Part shown: positions 17,782 to 26,396 of the stretch, piece after piece
How the letters are laid out: every line of letters begins with the position of its first letter
How positions within the stretch are numbered: position 1 is the first letter of the stretch
DNA from: Bacteroidota bacterium
Lineage (GTDB): Bacteria; Bacteroidota; Bacteroidia; Flavobacteriales; Flavobacteriaceae
Length of the DNA: 64,000 nt
NCBI GenBank assembly: GCA_018267095.1
Contig: JAFDZC010000005.1
Span: 186,001 to 250,000, forward strand
Direction: 5' to 3'
Program-made: the position numbers and the translations under genes
Notes under the pieces: generated by a model
The model's database searches: none
Seen by the model: only the letters and a program-made list of their open reading frames with translations
Told to the model about the DNA's origin: nothing

Positions 17782-19470
17782 ATGGCGCTGATTTTAGTTT
17801 CATGGATATACATTGCGCTCACCTGTGTTCATATGGGTTGGGGCTTGTCTTTTATCCTTAAACTCAAAACAAACTCGTTGATTCCGGTTTTGGTCAGTGG
17901 TCTTTTTGCCACTGCGATGCTGGCCACCCTTTGGGCTATTTTTGGCCGCATCCACTGGGAATTTCATCTTTTGCTATTGATTTTGAATGGGCTCATTTAT
18001 TTCCGAAACAGAGATTCGATTCATCAGCTTTACAGCGATTTTGCTCGTGAAATTCATCAGTTGTCCCAACCTATAAAAGCGGCTTTATTCATTATTACTG
18101 TTTTAATTGTAGCCCAATGTGCCACCGCGCCTTTTGTGATTGACAACGAAACCTATTACATACAAACCATCAAATGGCTCAATGAATACGGACTGGTCAA
18201 AGGGTTGGCCAACTTGCATATATCGCTCGGGCAAGTCAGCGGTTGGCATGTGTTGCAAAGCGCTTTTAGTTTTTCATTTTTATATCCTAACTTCAATGAT
18301 TTGAGTGGTTTTTGTTTGCTGATAGGAAATGTTTTTGCGTTTTTTAAATTAGATCAATATTTTAAATCTGGCAATCAATTAGCCTTGCTGATAGGTTTGT
18401 TTCCGCTGGCCAATATTCTTTTTTTTCAACTCATCAGCGCGCCATCGCCCGATATAGCGGTTTATGTTTTTGGTTTTATGCTGTTTTATCATTTTATCGA
18501 AGATTTTAAAAGCGATGACCTTGCCGACTTCAACTTTATAGCTTTGCTGGCTTTTTTTATCTTGTTTATCAAGATTACCGCATTTGCTCTGATATTGATT
18601 CCACTTGTGCTATTGCCGGTTCATTTTCAGAAGTGGAAGCGGCAATTGTTGCCAACAGCGCTGATTGGCGGATTGGTTTTTATTTTATTTGTCGTTAAAA
18701 ATGCGCTTGTTTCGGGGCTTCCGTTATTTCCGTTAACCTTTTTCAGATTGCCGGTTGATTTTGCCGTACCGCTAAGCAGCGCAGAGTTCTTTTTCAATTC
18801 GGGCAAGTTGTGTATGTTTTTTGTCACGCCTGAAGAATATCAATCGATGAGCACCCAACAGATAGTGCTCAAATGGTTGTTTGCGCCAAAAATAAGCGGT
18901 TTGATCAATCTATCGACGGTCATCATTTTACTGGTCAGCCCGATATTTATTTACAAATTTTATCACAAAAGAGCTTTTTGGCTTATTTATGTCGTTTCGG
19001 TGGTTGAATTTGTGCTTTTGCTTTTGAGTTCACCGGTTTATCGCTACTTTATTTATTTGACGCTTTTTTGGGGTTACTTTATTTTGATTCGGGTTTTTCA
19101 GAACAAAAAAATTCTGTCAAGTGTTTATATTTTTTCTGTTTTGGCTACTGTTTTTGTATTGTTTTTTTCGTTGCATTTTGATCGATTTACCCAAAATAAA
19201 CTCATCAGTCAAAACAGTCCTTTTTCATTGAAAAATGTGATTTTTCCGCACGCAAATTCAAAACTACAAACTGCGTATGAAACCGTTCAAAACGGAAATT
19301 TAAAATACTATTCTCCGACGCATAACTCTTTCTTTTGGGCCAATGGCGACGGAAATTTACCTTGTGTCAACAAAGAGCAAATCAATTATTTTGAGCAAAC
19401 TCTGGGTGTGGTTCCGCAAATGCGCGGCAATCATTTGGGCAATGGTTTTTATACGAAAACAAATCCTTAA
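17782..19470 (+). CDS. Polytopic membrane protein (LIC_10190 / GT-C-like)
   Basis: 562 residues from the ATG at 17782, which lies one base after the lolD stop; an upstream ATG at 17758 would overlap lolD and give a charged start before the first helix. About eleven to thirteen hydrophobic spans run from residue 5 to ~450, followed by a soluble C-terminal ~100 residues. A conserved DNETYYIQTIKWLNEYG stretch in the first large loop, with acidic residues after an early helix, resembles GT-C glycosyltransferases of the LIC_10190 family. A lipid-linked sugar transferase role is plausible but unproven. Confidence 0.6.
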   Translation: MALILVSWIYIALTCVHMGWGLSFILKLKTNSLIPVLVSGLFATAMLATLWAIFGRIHWEFHLLLLILNGLIYFRNRDSIHQLYSDFAREIHQLSQPIKAALFIITVLIVAQCATAPFVIDNETYYIQTIKWLNEYGLVKGLANLHISLGQVSGWHVLQSAFSFSFLYPNFNDLSGFCLLIGNVFAFFKLDQYFKSGNQLALLIGLFPLANILFFQLISAPSPDIAVYVFGFMLFYHFIEDFKSDDLADFNFIALLAFFILFIKITAFALILIPLVLLPVHFQKWKRQLLPTALIGGLVFILFVVKNALVSGLPLFPLTFFRLPVDFAVPLSSAEFFFNSGKLCMFFVTPEEYQSMSTQQIVLKWLFAPKISGLINLSTVIILLVSPIFIYKFYHKRAFWLIYVVSVVEFVLLLLSSPVYRYFIYLTLFWGYFILIRVFQNKKILSSVYIFSVLATVFVLFFSLHFDRFTQNKLISQNSPFSLKNVIFPHANSKLQTAYETVQNGNLKYYSPTHNSFFWANGDGNLPCVNKEQINYFEQTLGVVPQMRGNHLGNGFYTKTNP

Positions 19471-19472
19471 CG

Positions 19473-20237
19473 ATGCATTTTTCTGAGCTCAAAGAATTTC
19501 TGAACGAAAAAGTCGATTTGTATAACCGACCGGATTTTATTGATTTAGATCCTATTCAGATTCCTCATAAATTTACTTTAAAAGAAGATATTGAAATTGC
19601 CGGATTTCTGGCCGCGACCTTGGCTTGGGGCAATCGCAAAATGATCATCAACAGCGCGAACAAACTCATAAATTTGATGGGCAACGCACCTTATGATTTT
19701 GTGATGTCACATTCAAAAACTGATTTGGAGCAACTCGATGGCTTTGTTCATAGAACTTTTAATTCAACTGATGCAAGGACTTTTATACAAGCGCTTCAAA
19801 ATATATACAACCATCATGGTGGATTGGAAGCTATTTTTAGTCGGAACGCTTCAGGAAATCGTTTGCAAAAGAATATTCATGAATTTAGAAATGTCTTTTT
19901 TGAAATCGAGCATGAAGCCAGAACACAAAAACATATCTCAGACCCTTTGAAAAATTCTGCCGCCAAAAGAATCAATATGTATTTGCGGTGGATGGTTCGC
20001 GATGACCAACGCGGAGTTGATTTAGGAATTTGGAAAAGTATTTCTCCGGCACAATTATCTTGCCCTTTAGACGTTCATTCAGGGAATGTAGCGCGTAAGC
20101 TCGGCTTGCTCACGCGAAAACAAAATGATTTTCAGGCTTTGGAAGAACTCGATGCAAATCTGCGAAAATTTGATGCAGCCGATCCGGTTAAATATGATTT
20201 TGCCCTTTTTGGATTAGGTGTTTTCGAAGGGTTTTAA
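19473..20237 (+). CDS. TIGR02757 family protein
   Basis: 254 residues, soluble, no signal peptide. Conserved pieces include DLDPIQIPHKF, FLAATLAWGNRKMI, KRINMYLRWMVRDD, VDLGIWKSISPAQLSCPLDVH and the C-terminal KYDFALFGLGVFEGF. These match the uncharacterised TIGR02757 family as I remember it, which contains weak helix-hairpin-helix-like features reminiscent of DNA glycosylases. It starts 2 bases after the membrane-protein gene, so it is probably translated from the same mRNA. Function unknown. Confidence 0.75.
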   Translation: MHFSELKEFLNEKVDLYNRPDFIDLDPIQIPHKFTLKEDIEIAGFLAATLAWGNRKMIINSANKLINLMGNAPYDFVMSHSKTDLEQLDGFVHRTFNSTDARTFIQALQNIYNHHGGLEAIFSRNASGNRLQKNIHEFRNVFFEIEHEARTQKHISDPLKNSAAKRINMYLRWMVRDDQRGVDLGIWKSISPAQLSCPLDVHSGNVARKLGLLTRKQNDFQALEELDANLRKFDAADPVKYDFALFGLGVFEGF

Positions 20238-20403
20238 AGGACAGGCAGGTTCACAAATTTATAATCAAGCACTTACAAATTTTAACATATTTTCGGTAGG
20301 GTTCGCTACCTGTTAATTGTCTTATAAAATAAGGATATTCTTAAATTTTACCTTAATTTTGGGCGCCCATTCAGATTATTTTAAATAAACAACTTAACCG
20401 ATT

Positions 20404-21438
20404 ATGAAAAGAATAATTAACCAACGAGTCTCATTACTGATTGTAGTTGCAGTTTTGTTGATTTCAAATCTAATTACTTTTACCATCATTTCAAGAAAAT
20501 ATGCACAAACCGATTCGTCCGAAGTATCTGAGGCCGGAATGGGGCAAAGTTGTGGTTATGATGTAAAAAGATTAGGAGGTTATAAATATATCAAGCCGAT
20601 TTTATTTGTTGATAATCAGTACGAATCTGATGAATTGGCGCAACTCAAAGGAACACTCAACACCATTATTGACAACTACAAAAAAAGTGGCGTGCTCACC
20701 TCAGCATCCGTTTATTTAAAAGAATATTCAAACAATGGTTGGATGGGCATCAACCCTGATGAAAAATATTTACCCGGCTCATTGATGAAAGTTCCCGAGT
20801 TGATTACTTTTTTAAAAATGGAAGAACTACATCCGGGCACGCTGAACAAGACTTATACGTACGAGACAGCATTTTCAATTGACAAAAACCCTGTATACAC
20901 TTCAAAATCAATCACATTAGGAAAAAGCTATACAGTTCGTGAGCTTTTGCGCTATATGATAGAATACTCAGACAACAATGCTACTTCTTTGTTGTTCAAC
21001 CACATGGATCAAGCAATGTTTAAAAAAGTATTTACTGATTTTGGTATGGTTGCACCAGACTTAACGGCACAAAATTACCCGATTACAGCAAGAGAGTATA
21101 CGTATTTCATGCGTTCATTGTACAACGCGTCCTATTTGAATACACAAAAATCAGAATTTGCAACCGAGTTGCTGTCAAAATGCAACTTCAATAAAGGTCT
21201 TACTGCCGGAATTCCAACCGGTACCAAGATTGCGCACAAATTTGGTGAATCAGGCGATCCTTTGGAAAAACATTTGAGTGAATCAGGTGTTATTTATTTG
21301 AATAATGCGCCCTACACCATTACAATCATGACCAAAGGAAAAGAATTAAACAAACTGCCGGAAGTCATCAAACAATTATCCGGGGCAGTTTATCAATTCA
21401 TGGCAAACCGAGACAATACTTCACTCGCTGCTTCGTAG
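20404..21438 (+). CDS. Class A beta-lactamase-fold serine hydrolase
   Basis: 344 residues with an N-terminal membrane segment (about 10-30), probably an uncleaved anchor or signal peptide, placing the enzyme in the periplasm. The three active-site boxes are present: SLMK (Ser126, Lys129), SDN (189-191) and KFG (279-281) in place of the usual KTG. A general-base Glu in the omega loop is not obvious. The family includes beta-lactamases and peptidoglycan-active serine hydrolases. Phe replacing Thr in the third box and the long insert before the first box suggest a hydrolase other than a classic lactamase. The 166-base upstream gap has a TAATTTTG box near 20353 but no matching -33 element. Confidence 0.8.
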   Translation: MKRIINQRVSLLIVVAVLLISNLITFTIISRKYAQTDSSEVSEAGMGQSCGYDVKRLGGYKYIKPILFVDNQYESDELAQLKGTLNTIIDNYKKSGVLTSASVYLKEYSNNGWMGINPDEKYLPGSLMKVPELITFLKMEELHPGTLNKTYTYETAFSIDKNPVYTSKSITLGKSYTVRELLRYMIEYSDNNATSLLFNHMDQAMFKKVFTDFGMVAPDLTAQNYPITAREYTYFMRSLYNASYLNTQKSEFATELLSKCNFNKGLTAGIPTGTKIAHKFGESGDPLEKHLSESGVIYLNNAPYTITIMTKGKELNKLPEVIKQLSGAVYQFMANRDNTSLAAS

Positions 21439-21454
21439 TTATATCTCTCTTGGC

Positions 21455-21484
21455 TTTGACCCTGCCTTAAAAATTGTACCTTTG
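21455..21484 (+). promoter_or_regulatory. Housekeeping promoter of the DEAD-box helicase gene
   Basis: TTTG (21455-21458), an 18-bp spacer and TACCTTTG (21477-21484) match the Bacteroidota TTG-N17/18-TAnnTTTG consensus. The ATG follows at 21502, giving a leader of about 10-12 bases. Confidence 0.8.
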
Positions 21485-21501
21485 CGCCAAACTTTAAGGT
21501 T

Positions 21502-22848
21502 ATGAGTACATTTGAAGCGTTTGGTTTACCAAAATCCGTTCAAAAAGCCATTGACGAATTAGGCTATACAAATCCAACGCCTATTCAGGAGAAATCTTTT
21601 CCGGTCGTGATGTCCGGACGTGACATGATGGGCATTGCCCAAACCGGAACCGGAAAAACCCTTGCCTACTTATTGCCATTGCTCAAACTGTATAAGTTTA
21701 GTCACACCCATACACCCAAAATTCTGATTTTGGTGCCTACGCGAGAACTTGTGGTTCAAGTGGCCGAAGAAGTTGAAAAACTCACCCAATATATGTCGGT
21801 TAGAACGCTGGGAATTTACGGTGGTGTAAACATCAATACCCAAAAAACAGCGGTTTATCAGGGTGTAGATATTTTGGTGGGAACACCAGGTCGCGTCATG
21901 GATTTGGCGCTGGACAACGTTGTTCGATTTGACGACACCACCAAACTGGTCATCGATGAATTTGACGAAATGCTCAACCTCGGATTCAGACCGCAACTTA
22001 CTTCTATTCTGGCCATGATGCGCCCTAAGAGACAAAACATATTATTCTCAGCCACGATGACCGACGAAGTGGATGCAGTTTTGAATGATTTCTTTGATTT
22101 TCCCGAAGAAGTGAGTTTGGCTCCGTCGGGAACGCCGATTGAAAAAATTGCGCAGTTGGCTTATCCGGTAGCGAATTTCAATACCAAAATCAATTTGCTC
22201 AAACATCTTCTCAAAGATGAAAGCATGAGTCGCGTGTTGATTTTTGTCAACAACAAAAGGCTCGCTGATTTCATTTTTGAAGGCATTGAAGAAGATTTCG
22301 GACATGAATTCGGACTGATTCATTCAAACAAATCGCAGAATTACCGTCTGAGTACCATGGCTGAATTTCAGCTCGGAAACCTCAGAGGCATCATTACGAC
22401 CGATGTAATGGCGCGTGGATTGGATATTTCAGACATTACCCACGTAATCAATTTTGAAATGCCCGAGTTGCCTGAAACCTACATTCACCGTATAGGTCGA
22501 ACCGGTCGCGCCGATAAAACCGGAACGGCCATCAGTTTTTTTACCGCCAAAGAAGAAGAACGGAAAATTGAAGTAGAACTCTTGATGAACCGCGAAATTG
22601 AAGTGATTGATTTTCCCGGTGAAGTTGAAATTTCAGACAAACTCATCGGTTCAGAAAAAGGCCGTCAGCCGGTAAAATTCTTACTCAAAAAACCCAAGAT
22701 TGAAGGCGATGGTGCTTTTCATGAAAAAGCCAAGAAGAACCAAAAAATCAATTTGGGCGGACCATCCAAAACCAAAAAGAAAACGCATGGTTCGGTCAAT
22801 CGCAATCTGTTAAAAACACAAAGTCAAAAAAGAAAAGGAAAAAAATAG
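21502..22848 (+). CDS. DEAD/DEAH-box RNA helicase (motif II is DEFD)
   Basis: 448 residues. The Q-motif region TPIQEKSFP (about 26-34), motif I AQTGTGKT (46-53), PTREL, TPGR, motif II as DEFD (152-155), motif III SAT, and motifs IV-VI with HRIGRTGRADKTG are all present. The C-terminal ~60 residues are Lys-rich (ends KSQKRKGKK), a typical RNA-binding tail. It should unwind RNA duplexes in ribosome assembly, mRNA turnover or cold adaptation. The change of Ala to Phe in motif II keeps the catalytic Asp and Glu, so ATPase activity is expected. It has a clean promoter and is probably monocistronic or leads into the BatA-like gene 48 bases on. Confidence 0.93.
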   Translation: MSTFEAFGLPKSVQKAIDELGYTNPTPIQEKSFPVVMSGRDMMGIAQTGTGKTLAYLLPLLKLYKFSHTHTPKILILVPTRELVVQVAEEVEKLTQYMSVRTLGIYGGVNINTQKTAVYQGVDILVGTPGRVMDLALDNVVRFDDTTKLVIDEFDEMLNLGFRPQLTSILAMMRPKRQNILFSATMTDEVDAVLNDFFDFPEEVSLAPSGTPIEKIAQLAYPVANFNTKINLLKHLLKDESMSRVLIFVNNKRLADFIFEGIEEDFGHEFGLIHSNKSQNYRLSTMAEFQLGNLRGIITTDVMARGLDISDITHVINFEMPELPETYIHRIGRTGRADKTGTAISFFTAKEEERKIEVELLMNREIEVIDFPGEVEISDKLIGSEKGRQPVKFLLKKPKIEGDGAFHEKAKKNQKINLGGPSKTKKKTHGSVNRNLLKTQSQKRKGKK

Positions 22849-22896
22849 CACCGATTATTGACTTTTGATTGCTATTTTTGACAAACAAAATTCAGC

Positions 22897-24822
22897 ATGC
22901 AATTTAAACATCCGGAAATTCTTTACTTCCTATTTTTACTGGTTATTCCGATACTGGTACACTTGTTTCAATTGCGTCGTTTTAAGAAAGAATATTTTAC
23001 CAATGTTCGGTTCTTACAACAAATCTCAATTCAAACCCGAAAAAGTTCACAAATAAAAAAATGGCTGTTACTTGTCACGCGTTTGTTGTTATTGACTTTT
23101 TTGATTCTGGCCTTTGCACAACCTTTTTTTAAAGCCAAAGACAGTAAAAACAGTAACAATTCAATGTACATTGTACTGGACAACTCCTACAGCATGCAAG
23201 CCAAAGGGCAAAAAGGCGCGCTATTGCCCAGAGCGGTTGAGGATTTGCTCGAACACGTTCCGGAAAACCAAACTTTTTCACTGATTACCAATTCTGAAAC
23301 CTTTTGGAATACCGATATCAAATCAATTCGCCGTGAGTTGCAAAACTTGAACTATAGTCCGCTGCCGTTTCAGTTAGAAAGTGCGATGGCCAAAATCAAG
23401 GCACACGAACCTTCGTCGGCCAAAGACATTGTAGTCATTACCGACGCAATCGGCATCAAGCCGCAACAACTCAAAAGTATCGATCAAAGTTGGAATACGA
23501 CCTTTATCACACCCAAATCGGAGCAAAAAAGCAATGTGGCGGTAGACAGCGTTTTCATTGCGCAAACCTCAACTCAATTCTACGAAATCGGGGTTCAACT
23601 CACCGCCTATGGACAAACCAAAGAGCTTCCGATTGCCTTGTACAATCGTGAAAAACTCATCGCCAAAACAATGGTTCCGATGGAAACCGCTTCAAAAGTG
23701 ATGCGCTTTACCATTCCCAAAGATGATTTTCAAGGTTATGTTTCGATTACCGACAATGCGCTTTCGTATGACAATACCTATTATTTGAGTATTTCAAAAC
23801 CGCAAAAAACCAATGTTTTAAGCATAGGCGAAGCTGAAAAAAGTGGCTTTTTGTCTAAGATTTACACCTCGGACGAATTCAATTACAGCAATTATCCATT
23901 GCGCGAGCTCGATTATAATAAAATTGAAGAAAACGACGCAATTGTTCTGAATGAATTGACCGAAATTCCACAAGCTTTACAAACCACACTCAAAGATTTT
24001 GTAGCCAAAGGCGGAAACTTGGTGTTGATTCCATCAACCGAAAGTAAAGTAACTGAACTCAACCGTTTCTTGGCTAGTTTGGGGAATTTGCAATTGCAAA
24101 ATCCGCAAGCCTCAGAAAAACTCATTACCAAAATATCGTTCAACAATCCGGTATTTAGCAGTGTTTTTGAAAAACAAGTTTCTAACTTTCAATACCCAAA
24201 AACGCAAAGTCAATTTGGCATCAGCAATGCGTATCCGGCCATCTTGAGTTATGAAGATCAAAGTGTTTTTCTGAGTTCGATTCAAAATCCGTTGGGTGCC
24301 GTATATGTTTTTGCCGCTGCGCTGAACTTGAAAAATTCAAATTTTCAACGCTCACCGCTGATTGTTCCGGTGTTTTACAACATGGCGCAAAGCATGACCA
24401 AAACCGGTGTTTCCGCTTATACCATCGGAGAAAATCAACCTATTTTAATTGAAGCAGCTTTGGGTAAAGACGAAATTGTAAGCGTTCAGAATGAGCGAGA
24501 GAAGTTCATTCCAACACAACAAATTCTGAGCAATAAAGTAAAACTTATCTGTAGCGAGGCGCCACAACTCGCCGGGAATTATTCCGTTTACCAAGGCAAT
24601 AATGCGCTCAAAAATCTAAGTTTTAACTATTCGCGCACCGAAAGCAGTCTCAATGCAGAAGCCGACCGCGTTTTATCTGACTTTACCATAAAACCTAGTG
24701 TCGATAGCTTTTTTGACGCCTTGCTCACCGACCGAACCGACCAAAATATTTGGAAATGGCTTGTGGTTTTGGCCTTGCTGTTCTTGACACTCGAAATACT
24801 CATTCAAAAACTGGTCAAATGA
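22897..24822 (+). CDS. BatA/VWA-like membrane protein
   Basis: 641 residues. The N-terminus FKHPEILYFLFLLVIPILVHLFQLRR is the BatA-family start with a first helix. A second helix lies at about 55-75, then a VWA-like domain opening with YIVLDNSYSM (DNSYS in place of the DxSxS MIDAS motif). The large central region is periplasmic and beta-rich. A final helix (about 617-637) precedes the C-terminus. In Bacteroidota such proteins relate to the Bat aerotolerance group, although the other Bat proteins are absent here. The stop overlaps the next start as ATGA (24819-24822), so translation is coupled to the dihydroorotase-like gene. Confidence 0.85.
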   Translation: MQFKHPEILYFLFLLVIPILVHLFQLRRFKKEYFTNVRFLQQISIQTRKSSQIKKWLLLVTRLLLLTFLILAFAQPFFKAKDSKNSNNSMYIVLDNSYSMQAKGQKGALLPRAVEDLLEHVPENQTFSLITNSETFWNTDIKSIRRELQNLNYSPLPFQLESAMAKIKAHEPSSAKDIVVITDAIGIKPQQLKSIDQSWNTTFITPKSEQKSNVAVDSVFIAQTSTQFYEIGVQLTAYGQTKELPIALYNREKLIAKTMVPMETASKVMRFTIPKDDFQGYVSITDNALSYDNTYYLSISKPQKTNVLSIGEAEKSGFLSKIYTSDEFNYSNYPLRELDYNKIEENDAIVLNELTEIPQALQTTLKDFVAKGGNLVLIPSTESKVTELNRFLASLGNLQLQNPQASEKLITKISFNNPVFSSVFEKQVSNFQYPKTQSQFGISNAYPAILSYEDQSVFLSSIQNPLGAVYVFAAALNLKNSNFQRSPLIVPVFYNMAQSMTKTGVSAYTIGENQPILIEAALGKDEIVSVQNEREKFIPTQQILSNKVKLICSEAPQLAGNYSVYQGNNALKNLSFNYSRTESSLNAEADRVLSDFTIKPSVDSFFDALLTDRTDQNIWKWLVVLALLFLTLEILIQKLVK

Positions 24823-26072
24823 AAACACTGATCAAAAAAGCAACAATTATCGACCCGCAGAGTGCTTTTCACCAACAAATAGTGGATGTGCTCATCGAAA
24901 ACGGTACGATACAAAACATCGCGTCTGAAATTCAAGCTGGTTCAGATACGTCATTGGTGGAACGCGAGAATCTTCATCTCTCGTGCGGTTGGATTGATAC
25001 CAGTGTCAGCTTTGGCGAACCGGGCTTTGAACAAAGAGAAACCATTGAAAACGGATGTCGCGTGGCTGCGCTCAGCGGATTTAGTTCGGTGGCACTTCAG
25101 CCCAATACAAATCCGGTAAACGACCAGCAAACCTCGATATCTTGGATTAAAAGTAAAGCGCACAACACAGCGGTTGACCTCTACCCAATTGGCGCGCTCA
25201 CCAAATCGAGCAACGGTCAAGAACTAGCCGAATTATACGATATGAAAAATGCCGGAGCGATTGCTTTTGGCGACTATCAAAAAGATATTTCTGACGCGAA
25301 TTTATTGAAACTTGCCTTGCAATACAGCCAAGATTTTCAGGGACAAATCATTGCTTTTTCGATGGATAAAAACCTCAAAGGTAACGGTGTGGTCAATGAA
25401 GGAATTCCTGCAACTCGTTTGGGTTTAAAAGGAAACCCGTCTTTGGCCGAAGAAATTCAAATCGCCAGAAATTTATTTTTGTTGGAATATACCGGTGGTA
25501 AATTGCACATTCCGACGATATCATCGGCTGGCTCGGTTGCGCTTATCAAACAAGCAAAAGCCAAAGGTTTGCCCGTAAGCTGTAGTGTTTCGGTGGCGCA
25601 TTTGGTGTTGACCGATGAAGTGCTCGATGCTTTTGACACGCGCTACAAACTGATGCCTCCGCTGCGCAATGAAGCTGATCGATTGGCACTTATAGCGGGC
25701 ATTCTGGACGGAACCATTGATGTCATTACCTCAGATCACCAACCGATTGATATAGAAGGCAAAAAACTCGAATTTGATTTGGCCAACTATGGAAGTATTG
25801 GTTTAGAAAGTGCCTTCGGAGCATTGAATTTAGTGCTTCCGCTTGATAAAATCATTGAAAAGCTTACGGCTGGAATCAAAGTTTTTGATATGGAACCGAC
25901 CTCTATTAACGTCGGACAAAAAGCCAATTTAACTTTGTTCAACCCAAATATTCCATGGGCATTTTCTGAAAATGACATCCTTTCAAAATCAAAAAACGCT
26001 GCCTTTTTAGGTCATCCACTCAAAGGGAAGGCCTACGGAATTTACAACCGAAACCAACTTGTTATCTCATGA
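24819..26072 (+). CDS. Dihydroorotase-like protein lacking the metal-binding HxH
   Basis: 417 residues from the ATG at 24819, which overlaps the BatA-like stop; a start further upstream would lie inside that gene. The amidohydrolase fold is clear: an N-terminal urease-type beta-sandwich, then GWIDTSVSFGEPGFEQRET at 57-75. In active enzymes this reads D-x-H-x-H-x-REPG. Here the two His are Ser62 and Ser64 and the substrate Arg is Gly66. Near the C-terminus, TSDHQP keeps the Asp but lacks the second His of HAPH. It is therefore probably inactive as a dihydroorotase and may act as a structural partner, as the PyrC-like subunits of some aspartate carbamoyltransferases do (family knowledge). It overlaps the next gene by ATGA. 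Confidence 0.85.
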   Translation: MKTLIKKATIIDPQSAFHQQIVDVLIENGTIQNIASEIQAGSDTSLVERENLHLSCGWIDTSVSFGEPGFEQRETIENGCRVAALSGFSSVALQPNTNPVNDQQTSISWIKSKAHNTAVDLYPIGALTKSSNGQELAELYDMKNAGAIAFGDYQKDISDANLLKLALQYSQDFQGQIIAFSMDKNLKGNGVVNEGIPATRLGLKGNPSLAEEIQIARNLFLLEYTGGKLHIPTISSAGSVALIKQAKAKGLPVSCSVSVAHLVLTDEVLDAFDTRYKLMPPLRNEADRLALIAGILDGTIDVITSDHQPIDIEGKKLEFDLANYGSIGLESAFGALNLVLPLDKIIEKLTAGIKVFDMEPTSINVGQKANLTLFNPNIPWAFSENDILSKSKNAAFLGHPLKGKAYGIYNRNQLVIS

Positions 26073-26395
26073 ATGAAGAAGTAATTAAAGAAGGAAAAAC
26101 TGCCGCCATTACGAGTTATATATTATTCATCGGCGTACTCATTGCACTTTCGATGAATTCAGAAACCCGCAACCGATTTGCCGCTTTTCACATCCGACAA
26201 GCTTTGGGACTCACCATAGCATTTTTTTCGCTGGGACTTATTGTAAGCAATTTTGACAACTTGATGATTACTTTCTCGATGTATCTGTTCTTTTTTGTGC
26301 TTTGGACTTATGGTTTTATAAGTGCAATTCAAGGAAAAACACAAGAAATTCCACTACTTGGAAAATGGTTTCAAAAAGTATTTCAATTCATCTAA
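26069..26395 (+). CDS. DUF4870-like small membrane protein
   Basis: 108 residues with three hydrophobic spans (about 11-28, 44-62 and 67-88) and the conserved FHIRQALGL after the first helix, as in DUF4870 proteins. Its start overlaps the stop of the dihydroorotase-like gene (ATGA at 26069-26072), so it is the last gene of the three-gene coupled set. Function unknown. It converges on the T9SS type B gene, with 1 base between stops. Confidence 0.8.
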   Translation: MNEEVIKEGKTAAITSYILFIGVLIALSMNSETRNRFAAFHIRQALGLTIAFFSLGLIVSNFDNLMITFSMYLFFFVLWTYGFISAIQGKTQEIPLLGKWFQKVFQFI

Positions 26396-26396
26396 T

